A program made the position numbers and the translations under genes. From Erinaceus europaeus (Eukaryota > Chordata > Mammalia > Eulipotyphla > Erinaceidae), in contig NC_080168.1 of the NCBI RefSeq assembly GCF_950295315.1, positions 72,706,553 through 72,770,552 on the forward strand: a stretch of DNA of 64,000 nucleotides. The letters run 5' to 3'. Below, one piece after another: positions 20,086 through 30,782 of the stretch. Positions within the stretch are counted from its first letter, which is position 1. Each line of letters opens with the position of its first letter. The notes beneath the pieces were generated by a model, which was not told the origin of the DNA, made no database searches, and saw nothing but the letters and a program-made list of their open reading frames with translations.

Positions 20086-20539
20086 CCCACTAGTTTACTT
20101 CTTGAGGAACAGTTCAAGCATTGCTTTCTGGGAATCTTCACAACTAGGATGGTTGACTGGTGCTGTCTTTCTAGAACCTTCTTTAGGTTCATCTTGAACA
20201 GTGTCAACTTTTAGTTAATTTCTCCTCCTTGCTCAGACAAGTAGACTACAAAATCCATAGCACCCTCAGGGCCTTTCATGGCACTTGACACACACAGTAA
20301 GCACCCCACTCATGTCTCACCCCTCCCACAGCCCAGGTAAGCTGGGTAGAACACAGTGCCCAAGGGGTGAGCCCCGAGCCCTCTGTCTCCACGGCTCAGC
20401 CACTTTATTTTCTGCTTTTTCTTCTCTTAAGCCTTGTTTCAGTTCAATCAAAGAACATGAAAAGTGGGTCCAGGATCAATACTGGTAGTGGGAGTTGCCA
20501 CATGAACCTCCTGTATTCGTTCTCTCTTTCTAATTTAGT

Positions 20540-20738
20540 TTTATATTTTATTTTTATTTTATCACGTAGAGAGTCAGAGGGAAAGAGAAAGATAGAGATG
20601 GAGAAAGAAAGAGAGACATCTGAAGCACTGCTTCACCATTTGTGAAGCTTCCCCCTATTCTTGCAGGTGGGGTTTGAACCCAGGTCCTTCTGCACACTAA
20701 CTTGGGAGCTCAACCAGGTGTGCCACCACTCAGCCCCA
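20540..20738 (-). mobile_element. tRNA-derived SINE, type B
   Basis: Antisense: ACGTAGAGAGTCAGAGGG, GCACTGCTTCACCATTTGTG, GGTTTGAACCCAGGTCC, GTGCCACCACTCAGCCCC. Confidence 0.87.
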
Positions 20739-20789
20739 ACCTCCTAGATTTTAAAGTTGGTAGAAATCCTAGCAACCAGAGCTAAATGG

Positions 20790-21030
20790 AGTCTCACCTG
20801 GTCGAGCACACACATTACCAGGCTCAAGCCCCTAGTCCCTACCTGTAAGGGTGGGACCTTTAGCAGTGGCAGAACTGAGCTGCAGGTATCTCTCCTTATC
20901 TTGGTCTCTCTCTCCTTCTCTATGTCTCTCTATTTCTCACTCTCTTAAAAAATGGCTACCAGGAATGGTGGAGCCATGCAGGCACCAAGCCCTAAAGATA
21001 ACCTAAAGATAACCTTGGTAGGGGGAAAAC
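20790..21030 (+). mobile_element. tRNA-derived SINE, type B with A-type tail
   Basis: Sense and diverged: CTGGTCGAGCACACACATTACC, CTCAAGCCCCTAGTCCC, TCTTAAAAAATGG, then AGGAATGGTGGAGCCATGC...AACCTTGGTAGG. A small AACCTAAAGAT duplication is internal. Confidence 0.75.
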
Positions 21031-21895
21031 AATAATAATGAAAACAATCCTGGGAGCCCTATTGTGGACACACTGTGTATGTGACTGTGTGTGCACATTC
21101 ATGTGAATATACACAGGAGCTCGTGTATACGTGCTTGTACATGCAAGTGTGTGCTGGGAGCCCTTAGAAGAGCTGGAGACTGAGACTGTAGGCCCTGCTT
21201 TGGGAGAAGGCCAGGGCTTGGAAGAGTGGACACTGAGCTGCCTGGCAGACTGAACCACTGAGGCAACAGCTCCTTGGCCTCACCCAGCACTGACCCACCC
21301 TCCATGGCTCATCCCTGCTTGTCAGCATTGCAAAACAGGGTCACCTTTAGAACTGTGTCTTTACATATCACACGGCCAAGGCCCAGGCCCTGGTAGTGTG
21401 ATCCAGGAGGCTGTGACCCTTTGTCCTGGGCCCAGGGCCAAACCTGGTTCTGGAACCAGAGAAGCTAGGGCCTGGCTGTGGGTTCTCAGCCAAAAGGAAG
21501 CACCTTTCCAACCAAAAGCAGGCTAGTAGGGGCAGGGACAGGAGTGTGACCCTCACTTGGCAGGGTGAAGCTCAGACTGCTGGCAGGGGTCTCTCAGGGG
21601 ACTCTGTAGAGGTCTCTGAGGGAATAGCTCACCTCTGTAAAACAGGATGTCCTCCCCCTCCTCCATACACTTCCCCCCAGTTCTGGTGGGTGAGTGAGCA
21701 ACCTTGAAGACAAAGATGCAGAGATTCTTAGAGGAACATGGCGTTCCAGGTCATTCTGGAAGGCAGGCTGACAGGACATCTTTGAAACAGCAGAGGGGCT
21801 GGCCTCTGACCCTCGGCTCCAGCTCTGCCTGTGACTGATATTTCATTGACATATAGGCTAAAAGCTCCTCCAGTTCAACTGCCTCATTTTAGTTT
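21031..21895. other. unique intergenic sequence
   Basis: No gene recognised. GC-richer than its neighbours, with a TGTG/CACA-rich patch at 21065-21155. No splice-bounded conserved protein was seen on either strand. Confidence 0.45.
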
Positions 21896-21896
21896 A

Positions 21897-22195
21897 TTTT
21901 CGCCTCCAAAGGCTTGGTGCCTACAAGAATTCACTGTTGCTAGCAGCCATTATTTTTTTCCCCTTTGTCTTTTTTTTTTTAATTTTGGTTTTGAAATTAT
22001 CTTTATTTGTTTATTGGATCGAAACAACCAGAAATCTAGAGGGAAGGGAGTGATAGGGAGAGAGACAGAGACACCTGTAGTCCTGCTTCACCATTCACAT
22101 AGCATTCCCCCGCAGGTGGGGACGGGGGGCCTGAACCTAGGTTTTTGTGTATTGTAACATGTGCTTTCAACCAGTCTCACCACCTCCTAGTCCCT
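21897..22195 (-). mobile_element. two antisense SINEs in series (A fragment, then B)
   Basis: 21897-21970 is the tail block of a type A SINE (GCCTCCAAAGGCTTGGTGCC). 21980-22195 is a type B copy (ATCTTTATTTGTTTATTGGATCG, GCAGGTGGGGACGGGGGGCC, CTCACCACCTCCTAGTCCC). Confidence 0.8.
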
Positions 22196-22264
22196 TTTTG
22201 TTTTTCTTTTATCCTCCTCCTTCTCCTGGCCACCCCACCCCCACTGTTCCTCCTCCATGGACAG

Positions 22265-22452
22265 TAACACTTTTTCTTTTTTGTGGAGGGCGAAAGGCAC
22301 AGACAGAAGGAGACAGAGAGGAGAGACACCTGCAGTACTGCTCCACCACTTGTGAAGCTTCCCCCCTGCAGGTGGAGACTAGGGGTTTGAACCTAAGTCC
22401 TTGAGCATGGTAATATCTGTGCGGTACTATATACAGCACAACCAGGGACCCA
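22265..22452 (-). mobile_element. tRNA-derived SINE, type B
   Basis: Antisense: GACACCTGCAGTACTGCTCC, TGTGAAGCTTCCCCCC, GGGGTTTGAACCTAAGTCC, ACAACCAGGGACCC. Confidence 0.8.
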
Positions 22453-23130
22453 GTTGACATATATTAAAACCAAGAATAATGAGGCCGAAGCTAAAGGTTA
22501 AGTGACTAAATATTCTGTCTTTCAGACAAAAAAAAAAGGTCCAGGAAGATGAAATAGGAACTATTAGGAGCTATAAAGGAGCCACAGGGAACATGAGCTC
22601 CAGGAGCCCAGAGTATAATTAGCCACCACAATCTCAGGGCATCTGGGACTGATATCATGATTAAGAGGCCCTGGGTTGGCCAATTGTTCCGCCACTGATA
22701 AGAGAAGTTGCATAAGAAGTGCTGGCTTGGGAGCTGGGTCAGGCAGGCAAGGAACATACTGGGAGGAAGGTGACCTTGGTCTGAGAAAGCCCATTGTGCT
22801 AAGATTAGCAGAGGCCCTTCGATAAGTGACCAAACAGGTTAGGGCCAGGCTTCCAGGGGCCAATTCACATGGGAATAGAAATCTAGGTGCTTCTTTAATC
22901 TTTGAAATTTCAGCAAAGCCAACGTGGCATTGCTTCTCTTGGGCAGGCTTCCAGGGGCACAGGGTTGGAAGGTTCAAACCTCACATAGCTATTTGGAATT
23001 GTCATGATCTTGAGAAATCAAAGTAGTATGTCTTCCTGCCTTTGAATTCTGCCTTTTTGGTTTCATGCCATCCTGAGGGCTAGAATACTTTTCATGTCCT
23101 AGAAAGCCCTGTTTGTCTTAGGAAGCCCTG
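22453..23130. other. unique intergenic sequence
   Basis: About 680 bp without SINE, L1 or simple repeat. No coding exon recognised. Confidence 0.45.
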
Positions 23131-23132
23131 AC

Positions 23133-23370
23133 TTGTTTGTTTGTTTGTTTGTTTGTTTGTTCTTAATTGCCACCAGGGTTATGGCTGGGGTTTTGTGCCT
23201 GCACCACAAACCCACTGTTCCCAGCAGCCTCTTTTCCATTTTTTTTCTATTTTATTATGACAGGATAGAGAGAAATTGCGAGGGGAGGGGGAGATAGAAA
23301 GGAAGAGAGAAATAGAGACACCTGCAGTACTACTTTGCTTCTCTTGGCTTCCCCCCTGCAGATGAGAGTA
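23133..23370 (-). mobile_element. tRNA-derived SINE, type A, led by (TTTG)n
   Basis: (TTTG)7 at 23133-23161, then TTGCCACCAGGGTTATGGCTGG, CTGTTCCCAGCAGCC, GACAGGATAGAGAGAAATTGC, GCAGTACTACTTTGC, CCCCCCTGCAGATGAG. The tRNA-like 5' part is lost. Confidence 0.8.
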
Positions 23371-23774
23371 TTTTCTCCACCTGGGAAGAAAAGGGTACAA
23401 AGATGTGAACTTGACAGGCAGGGTTTGGTTAGTAGTTGAGGCTCCCTGATTGAACAGTCACTACTTTATTTCTCAGGATTTACTTTTCCACCTGGTAGGT
23501 CTGCTATGTCAGCCTGAAGGCTGGGTCTGAGGGCCGCATGAGGGATCTGGATGCTATCTGAGACAGTTCAGGGGTTGACAAAGTCCCTTGTTTCAAAGGA
23601 CCAGGGTCCAGTTGTCCTGCTCCTTGGTTGGGGTGGGAGGAGGGAGGGATTGGCTGGAACTTGCTTTCCACATCACCATGCACAAGGCCCCTTGCTGGGC
23701 TGGGCTGCATGGGATGCACTCACCTGGGGTAAATGTGCCTAAAGGGGGCGCTCTACTTTATCCTGAAGTGCCTT

Positions 23775-24160
23775 CGTTTCATTTCATTTATTTTATTTTA
23801 CTTTATGTTAACCACAGCATAGCTCTGGTGGTACTGGGGATTGAACCTGGGACTTCAGAGCCTCAGACACAACAGTATTTATTTATTTATTTATTTATTT
23901 ATTTATGTTTACCAGAGCACGGCTAAACTCTGGCATATGGTGGTAGTGTCAGGGATTGAACCAGTACTTCAAACATGAAAGTCTTTTTTGCACAAAAAAA
24001 TTGTGCTATCAACACCCAGCTTGTTTGTTTGTTTTAAATCAGAGCACTGCTTGCTTAGCTCTGGTTTTGGTGGTGCTGGGGATTGATCTTGGAACCTTTA
24101 GAGGTCTTTGAGCATGGAAGTTTTTTTGCAAAACCATTATGCTATCTTGCCAGCCTGGGG
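23775..24160 (-). mobile_element. three antisense type C SINEs in series
   Basis: 23775-23875, 23908-24020 and 24028-24160 each show the type C signature (GGTGGTRSTGGGGATTGA-like, then the TATGCTATCTTGCCAGCC end in the last). (TTTA)n at 23876-23906 separates the first two. Independent insertions into one another's tails are the likely origin. Confidence 0.78.
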
Positions 24161-24184
24161 TCTTCATTTCATTTTAAAAGGTAG

Positions 24185-24395
24185 ATTTTTTTTTTCATTT
24201 TACTGTGGGGGTGTGTGTGTGTTAATTGTTTACAGCCCAGTTGTCAACACATGGGGACAATTTCTCATCTCCCCATGTTAGCTGTCTGTAGAACACACCC
24301 ACCCCCAGCCTAGGTCCTTTTCCATCATCATGAGCCTCTCTTCTCCCTCCTCCTTACTTCTTTCCCAGAGTCCTTTGCTTTGGTGCAATACACTA
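24185..24395 (-). mobile_element. L1 3' UTR fragment
   Basis: Antisense. Resembles 4160-4370: TTACTGTGGGGG, TTAATTGTTTACAGCCCAG, ACACATGGGGACAATTTCTC, AGAGTCCTTTGCTTTGGTGC. Confidence 0.75.
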
Positions 24396-24927
24396 CATAA
24401 AGTTTGGATTCTGGCTTGTCCCCACGATGATGGAAGACCCCCTGTGAAGGCAGAGGTCTTTTCCTGTGTGGTTTCTGCTGCTCCTCCTGGGTGTGGATCC
24501 TCACTGTGGGATCATGAACTATTTGGATGTAGGGCAGTGAAGTGCCCTGAGATGGGGGAAGGGACCCCTGGGCTAGAGTAGGGGCCCCCAGGCACCTACA
24601 GGATGAGGGGGCTGGGAGAAGAGGACTGGTAGGTTGCCTCCCAAATCCCCAAATCAGACACAGCTCCTCTGTGCTATGGAATGAGGGCATCTCTAGTGAC
24701 ACATGCCTCCCAGGGTGGCACCCAGCCCAGTGGTCCCTTGGGTCTTTGAAAGCAAAGATGTCCTGTTCTGGAATTGGAATAAACACATTCAACCTTGAGG
24801 AGCAGGGAGTTGGTTTCAAAGGGGGCTGCTCCAGAAGGGTGAATGGTATGACTATAGTTGGGGTACTGAGCAGATTCATTCTGGAATACTTCATACAGGT
24901 ACCCCATTCGTTCTCAGGCATCTCCCC
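24396..24927. other. unique intergenic sequence
   Basis: No gene recognised. A long - strand open frame crosses this stretch but runs through the (CA)n repeat and the L1 3' UTR and resembles no protein I know. Confidence 0.5.
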
Positions 24928-24940
24928 CACCACACACACA

Positions 24941-24977
<37 letters not shown>
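24928..24977. repeat. (CA)n microsatellite
   Basis: About 50 bp of CA with one CATA interruption. Confidence 0.95.
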
Positions 24978-24984
<7 letters not shown>

Positions 24985-25411
24985 GCAGGCATCAGGTTGG
25001 GGAGTGAGGCTGGAGTCCAGAGGTGAAGAACATTGAGTATAACTGCCTGGAGGCCTAGCTAGGAAAGTTAATGCTCTCTCTTCTTTAAAAATATTATTTT
25101 TCAAAAAAAATTCTTTATGAGTCATTTAAAATGGTTTACAGATTATAAAATGGCAGGGACATAGGTTCACTCTGTACCCATCAGACAAAGTCTGAGTTTG
25201 GTTCCTTGTTGGTTTTTGTTGTTGTTGCTGTGGTCCTGTTAGTTCATATATTTTACAAGGTCTATATTTCCACACAGAAGCAAAGCTATTTGTTAGTTGT
25301 CTTTTACCTCTTTCCTCCCTCTCTCAGCATATTCACCTCCAGCTCCATTAATTTTGTCCCAAAGGGCACAATATCAGCCTTTTCTCTCTCTGTACTCTCC
25401 CTCTCTCTCTT

Positions 25412-25985
25412 TTTTTTATTAGTGGTTTCACAGAGTTTTACAAAACTATAAGGTTCTAGGGGTATAATTTCTCATCCACACATGGAGTGTGTGAATCACC
25501 ACACCCTCCACCAAAATTGTGTGCCTCCCTTCTCCCACCCCAATTCCTGATAAACATTGTAGTTCTCATAAATCCAAGAGACTGTTTGGCTACCCTTGTT
25601 TTTGCAAGTTCATTTGCAAAACTATCAGGTATCTTTCATTTCGTACTTGACTAAGCACAATCACTTCCAGTTCCATCCATTTTGTCTGGAAGAATTAAAA
25701 AGTTTTTAAATTGCAGAGTAGTACATTCATTGAATTTGTGTTCCAGAAGGTCACTATCCAGACATCTTTCAGTGGGCATTTCAGTTACTCTTATATTTTG
25801 ACAGTTGTCAGAATAAGCAGCTATGAACTTAGGGTTGCATATGTATTTGGAATTAGTGTTTGCATGTATTTTGGATGAATGTCCAGGAGTGGGATTGCAG
25901 GATCCTAAGGTATTTCCATTTCTATAATATTAGCTTAAAGACTGTCCCTACTGTTGTCTACAGGTTCTGCACTAATTTGCATGGA
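25412..25985 (-). mobile_element. L1 3' UTR and ORF2 end, older copy
   Basis: Antisense: GTTTCACAGAGTTTTACAAAAC, CAAAATTGTGTGCCTCCC, ATGTATTTTGGATGAATGTCC, GGAGTGGGATTGCAGGATCC. Resembles 55150-55900. Confidence 0.7.
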
Positions 25986-25999
25986 GTAAAACTGGCAAA

Positions 26000-26330
26000 C
26001 AGAATGGCAGGGTGTTAACTCATGTTCCTTCTCTCAGTCAAGGTCTGGCTGGGTAGCCTGCTGCCATCCAGGTCCAGAAATCACCCTCCTTGGGCCTTTG
26101 CCTGGGCAGGCATCTTAGAGTCTTCACCAGTGACACCCAGTGTTTCCAGTCAGCTTTCAGGCGGATCTTGTTGGTCCCAGGATCAGTGTCAGCAAACTTA
26201 CCATGGCTCAGCAGGCCTTCAAGGTAAGCGCGGGAGAGAGCTCCAGGGCTGTTTTCAGAGCTGACTTGAATTACAGTTGTCAAAGCAATGCAGGGTAGAA
26301 GGAAACTGCAATATAAACAGCCTAGAAAGG
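26000..26330. other. non-repeat segment with an unidentified coding-like - strand frame
   Basis: The + strand from about 26036 to 26283 is an open frame on the - strand of 81 codons with a protein-like composition (it includes SPGALSRAYLEGLL and KIRLKADWKHW). It has no A-tail or splice sites that would define it as a processed copy or exon. I do not recognise the protein. It may be an old processed pseudogene or chance. Confidence 0.25.
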
Positions 26331-26364
26331 ATAAAAAGGGTCAGTGGGGACAAATCATTCCCAC

Positions 26365-26630
26365 TGGCAGTGTAGAAGGGTTCCTCTTCGCCTCCCTTCC
26401 CCCACCCTCCACCTCATTCACATCCTCTCCAACATTTGTTGTTTCTGTCCTTTCTAATGTAAGACATTCTCATAGGTGTGAAGTGGTATCTCATTGCCTT
26501 TATTTGCATTTCTCTGATCATCGGTGACTTTGAGCACTCTCTCATATGTCTGTTGGCTCTCTGATTCTCCACCTCTGTCCATGTCCTCACCCCATTTTCT
26601 AATGGGGTTGTTTGTTTCACATGCAGTTTT
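26365..26630 (-). mobile_element. L1 ORF2 fragment
   Basis: On the - strand it encodes ANRHMRECSKSPMIREMQIK followed by an HFTPMRMSYI-like run and NNKCWRGCE, matching the L1 ORF2 region upstream of the GTLLHCWW motif. Internal part only, without a 3' end. Confidence 0.85.
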
Positions 26631-26977
26631 CTTGTCTCCCATTTTGCAGGCAGAGGTCTGGTCTCTATTCTCTATTCTGCACAGACCTGTGTAAACCAGA
26701 GCCCAGCTGTTCTTCTGTGACCTTTGATGGGTTCAGTTCCAGAGTGTGGAAAAACAGTGGTGACCTCTTGTGGGTTCTTCCCGGCTTTCTTCTCTAGTGT
26801 CCTGGCCTTCCCTGGCACTATCTTCTCTCTGCCTCTTCCTTCTCTAGAAACCCTTCCAGTTGCCCCCCATCCCCAACTCTTGGGGCCCCTCTGTTCTAGT
26901 TCTCTTGCTTTTTTGTTCTTGCAAAAGCATCCGTTTTTTTCCATGTAGCTCTTGTACTCCTAGTCATACTAGTGATT

Positions 26978-27140
26978 GTCTGCTTTTTTTTTTTTTTTTC
27001 TAATTAAAGAGATAGAGATAGAGGCAGACCACAGCACTGAAGCTTCCTTCAGAGCAGTGAGGGCCAAGCTCAAAACTGTGTTGTGCACATAGTAAAGCAG
27101 AACATGATCCAAATGAGTTATTTTGTTGACCTTTCAGTAA
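26978..27140 (-). mobile_element. tRNA-derived SINE, type E
   Basis: Antisense, led by poly-T: AGAGATAGAGATAGAGGC, CTGAAGCTTCCTTCAGAGC, CTCAAAACTGTGTTGTGC, GATCCAAATGAGTTATTTTG. Confidence 0.78.
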
Positions 27141-28015
27141 CTTTTCCCTGGGTAGCTGGGGCTGGGGCAGTGGTCTGCAAAGACCCACTCTTCTCACCAA
27201 ATCAGGAGTTCAAAACATGCCCATCCTCTCATTTTCTGTCTCTTAAATCTCCAACACACTCACCATGGTCTGAATGCTCCAAGCACCTCAAGAGCACTTA
27301 GAGAGATACTGACTTGGCTCAGAACAGGTAGAGTTTATTTAGACAGGGCGGTTGTGACGATGAGTGTCCTCACCAGTGGTGTGAAAATGTCTGTTGTCTT
27401 ACCCAGCAAGGCAGAGGGAAGAGCTGCCCTTTACCCAGGGTGGCACCCAGCAGATGCCAACATCTATTTCTGTCTTCTCTGCCTGATCGTGGCTTCACAT
27501 TTAAGGTCACTGGCAATAGACAGCTGTGTGTTTAGCGAGCTACTGCTCAGACTACAGACAGTAAAAAGACACAAAAGTCAGGTTAACTTCTGAGTATACA
27601 GGGGTGCTTGCCTCCAGACTGGTGCAAATGCCCAGTGCTCACAAGGGCCAGGCATCTTCCTGTTGCAGGAATTGAATCCTGATCACTAGACTTTATTGAG
27701 CATTTATAGTGTAGTGGTGAAATGAAAAATCCATAGGCTGCTGGTGGACTCCCACTTCTACATTCCAGCATCCTGAGTGGTAGTCTCTGATTGTAGCCAA
27801 CGTGCTCTCACCATTATTGTCAATACCTTTTGGGCTCTGTTTGTAACCAGTCAGCTTTTGCCATGCCCAGTATGAAACTGATAAAAGCTGGGTACTGCAG
27901 TACAAGTGTGTGCAGGTCTGGTAGGAGTCAGCCTGTAATCCCTTAACATAAAATAAATGTAACTGCCCTCCTTGTGGCTCAGGTCTCATTCTTTGGTTAC
28001 TTTAGAGCTATATTA
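27141..28015. other. unique intergenic sequence, possible old LTR at right
   Basis: No gene recognised. 27840-28000 (CCCAGTATGAAACTGATAAAAG, AACATAAAATAAATGTAACTG, TGTGGCTCAGGTCTC) has the look of the 3' part of an LTR with an AATAAA, but I cannot name a family. Confidence 0.35.
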
Positions 28016-28025
28016 CAGATTTTTA

Positions 28026-28246
28026 AAAATTAAAAAAAATGTTTTATTATCTTTATTTATTGGATAGAGACAGCCAGAAATCAAGAGGGAAGGGGGTGAT
28101 AGAGAGGGAGAGAGACAGAGAGACACCTGCAGCCCTGCTTCACCACTTGCAAAGCTTTCCCCTTGCAGGTGGGGACTGGGAACTCGAACCTGGGTCCTTG
28201 TGCATTGTAACAATGTGCTTAACCGGGTGCGCCACCGCCTGGCCCC
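28026..28246 (-). mobile_element. tRNA-derived SINE, type B, young copy
   Basis: Antisense, close to consensus with CpGs retained (AACCGGGTGCGCCACCGCCTGG). Flanked by a direct repeat AGATTTTT (28017 and 28247), its target-site duplication. Confidence 0.93.
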
Positions 28247-28299
28247 AGATTTTTTTTTTTTATTACAGTGGGCATTACATAAGCATTTTAAATAGTATT

Positions 28300-28500
28300 C
28301 TGGGGCCAAGTAGTAGTACACATGGCTGAGTGTACATGTTACTATAAAAAAGGACCAAGGTTCAAGCCTCCAAGTCCCCACCTGCAGGGAAGAAGCCTCA
28401 TGAGCAATGAAGCAGGCTGTAGGTGTCTCTCTCACACTCCCTATCTCCCCTCCCCCTCTCACTTTTTCTGTCCTATCAAGTACACAATAATAAATCAAGT
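28300..28500 (+). mobile_element. tRNA-derived SINE, type B
   Basis: Sense: GGGGCCAAGTAGTAGTACAC, AGGTTCAAGCCTCCAAG, GAAGCAGGCTGTAGGTG, and an ACACAATAATAAATC tail. Confidence 0.85.
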
Positions 28501-28502
28501 AT

Positions 28503-28707
28503 AAAAATTTATTTATTTACTTATTGGATAGACACAGAGATATTAAGAAGAGACTGAGAATTAGGGAGAGTGAGTGAGATATAGAGCTGTCTGCAGTTCT
28601 GCTTCACTGCTATGAAGCTTCCCCCCCTGCAGGTGAGAGCTGAGGGGCTTGAAACCCTCGTACATGGTAACATGTGCACTTTACTGGGTACAACACCATC
28701 CAGCCCT
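28503..28707 (-). mobile_element. tRNA-derived SINE, type B
   Basis: Antisense: TTATTTATTTACTTATTGG, CTGCTTCACTGCTATGAAGC, ACAACACCATCCAGCCC. It lies tail to tail with the preceding sense copy. Confidence 0.85.
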
Positions 28708-28764
28708 CTTTTTTTTTTTAGAATCATTTTTTTCTTTATGTTTTTATTTTATTCTTATTTTTTC

Positions 28765-29088
28765 TTTTGCCTTCAGGATTATTGCTGGGGCTCGGTGCCT
28801 GCACTATGAATCTACTGCTCCTTGAGGCTGTTTTTTCCCTTTTGTTGCCCTTGCTGTTGTTATTATTATAGTTGCTATTGCTGTCATTGTTGTTGGATAG
28901 GACAGAGAGAAATTGAGAGAGGCTGGGAAGACAGAGAGGAGGAGAGAAAGAAACCTGCAGACCTGCTCTACCACTTGTGAAGCGACACCCCTGCAGGTGG
29001 AGAGCCTGGGGCTGGAACTGGGATCCTTATGCCTGTCCTTGTGCTTCGCGCTATGTGCACTTAACCTGTTGCACCACTGCCTGGCCCC
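28765..29088 (-). mobile_element. tRNA-derived SINE, type A, full length
   Basis: Antisense: TTTGCCTTCAGGATTATTGC, GGATAGGACAGAGAGAAATTG, GCTGGAACTGGGATCC, GCACCACTGCCTGGCCCC. Confidence 0.9.
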
Positions 29089-29099
29089 TAATTCCATCA

Positions 29100-29262
29100 T
29101 TTCTTTGACAGAGGGTGAAAGATGAAGAATGGGAAGAGAACAGGAGAGACACCTGCAGCACTGCTCGTGAAGTTTCCCCCTGTAGGGGGAGCGCAGAGAT
29201 TTGACCTCTAATTCTCAAACATGGTAGTATGCACTCTACTAGGTACACCTCCACCGGGCTCC
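29100..29262 (-). mobile_element. tRNA-derived SINE, type B fragment
   Basis: Antisense: GAGAGACACCTGCAGCACTGC, GTGAAGTTTCCCCCTG, AGGTACACCTCCACCGGGC. Confidence 0.75.
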
Positions 29263-29404
29263 ATGAAGCAAAGTAAGACTGAGGAGGAGGGGCTTTTGGA
29301 GCCCATAGTTCCCACAGTCTGATCTGATGTGGGGCTATAGGGGGAGCTATGTGCAGAGGTGAACACGAACCCTGATGTCATTAGACTGTCCTGATTTTAG
29401 AAAG

Positions 29405-29610
29405 ATTATTTTTTTAATTTATTTTTTTTTATTTGGCTGGACAGAGAGAAATTGAGAGGGGAAGGGGAGATAGAAAGAGAAAGAGACATCTCAGCTCTGC
29501 TTCACCACTTGTGAAGTGTGCCCCCTGCAGGTAGGGACTGAGGGCTTGAACCCAGGTCCTTTCACTTGGTAATATGTGTGCTTATCTGCGAGTACTACTG
29601 CCCAGTCCCA
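29405..29610 (-). mobile_element. tRNA-derived SINE, type B
   Basis: Antisense: TATTTGGCTGGACAGAGAG, CTCTGCTTCACCACTTGTG, GGCTTGAACCCAGGTCC, GTACTACTGCCCAGTCCC. Confidence 0.87.
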
Positions 29611-29692
29611 AGAATCTTAATTTTAACATAACAGTTCTGTTTTGATTCTGTCAGAAACACACCCCTCATTTTGAAAAATACAACGACAAAAC

Positions 29693-29693
<1 letters not shown>

Positions 29694-29768
<75 letters not shown>

Positions 29769-29769
29769 A
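29694..29769. repeat. (AAAG)n microsatellite
   Basis: About 19 tetranucleotide units with one AAAC interruption. Confidence 0.95.
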
Positions 29770-29914
29770 AAGCAAATCATTTGCCATCTTACTACCCAAA
29801 GATGATTACAATCAAGATTTTGGAATTTTCCTGTGGGTTGGAAATATGTTTTTCCTCCTGATTTTTAAAGAATCCTTATCATTATGTCTCGAGAACTGTT
29901 TTATTCTTAAGAAT

Positions 29915-30080
29915 GTTATGGTACTCAGTGGTGGTGTATCTGGTTGAGTACAAAGGACCATGTACAAGGACTCAGTTTTAAGCCTCTGATTCGAGGAGCT
30001 TCACTAAGTGACAGAACAGTGTTACAGGTATCTCTCTTTGTCTTTCCCTCTCTATTTCTGCTTTTGTTATAAAAGGGGGG
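29915..30080 (+). mobile_element. tRNA-derived SINE, type B, diverged
   Basis: Sense: TACTCAGTGGTGGTGTATCTGG, GGACTCAGTTTTAAGCCTC, and a CTGCTTTTGTTATAAAAGG end. Confidence 0.7.
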
Positions 30081-30087
30081 GAGGGTA

Positions 30088-30478
30088 CTGGGAGTTGGGC
30101 AGTAGCTCAGCGGGTTAAGCGCAAGTGGTGCAAAGCCCAAGGACCAGGATAAGGATCCCGGTTCCAGCCCCGGTTCCTCACCTGCAAGGGAGTTGCTTCA
30201 CAGGTGGTGAAGCAGGTCTGCAGGTGTCTGTCTTTCTCTGCCCTCTCTGTCTTCCCCTCTTCTCTCCATTTCTCTCTGTCCTATGCAACAACGATGACAT
30301 CAATAACAACAATAATAACTACAATAATAAAAACAACAACAAGGGCAACAAAAAGGGAAAAATAAAAATAAAATAAAATAAGGGGGGTACTGGGAATGGT
30401 GGCATTATTGTAGAGGTAGTGAGCCTTCTCTATAACCATGGAGGCAAAAGTAAATAAATAAACAAATAAATAAATATT
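30088..30478 (+). mobile_element. tRNA-derived SINE, type A, plus tail block
   Basis: Sense: TTGGGCAGTAGCTCAGCGGG, GGATCCCGGTTCCAGCCCC, GTTGCTTCACAGGTGG, a CAATAACAACAATAATAAC stretch, then after an A-rich gap TGGTGGCATTATTGTAGAGG...CCATGGAGGC. The second part may be a separate fragment. Confidence 0.87.
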
Positions 30479-30587
30479 TAAATAAATAATACACAAATAG
30501 GATGTTGTGACTTTCTGCAAACATCAGTTTTCAATGAAGGCTACTACTGCATAGGTGCAAGGCCTACCATTTGTATGACCAAACCCC

Positions 30588-30782
30588 TTCTTCTTCTAGC
30601 GTTTGCCCTTCTTCAGTAGCCAGTCAACAGCATCAGGTTGAGCCTGATGTAGTTTCAAGACCTCCTTTGAATCTGGAGAGGTGGCAGTCGTTGACTATGT
30701 GGGTCATAGTCTGTCTGTAGCCGCAGGGGCAGTTCGGGTCGTCTCTGGCTCCCCAGCGGTGGAACATAGCGGCACACTGGCC
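30588..30782 (-). mobile_element. 3' end of the jockey-like LINE, 5'-truncated copy
   Basis: On the - strand it reads the same C-terminal coding end as 45970-46158: an MFHRWGARDDPNCPCGYRQT-like Cys-X-Cys motif, MTHIVNDCHLS, then DWLLKKGKR and stop TAG followed by AAGAAGAAG. Two T's are missing near the GAAACT of the shared end, so the frame is broken. No clear target duplication was found at the ends. About 195 bp remain. Confidence 0.9.

Noticed and set aside
24328..25125. 265-codon open frame on the - strand
   Set aside because: It is the longest frame outside the transposons, but it runs through a (CA)n repeat (Val-Cys repeats) and an L1 3' UTR, resembles no protein I know, and has no exon signals.
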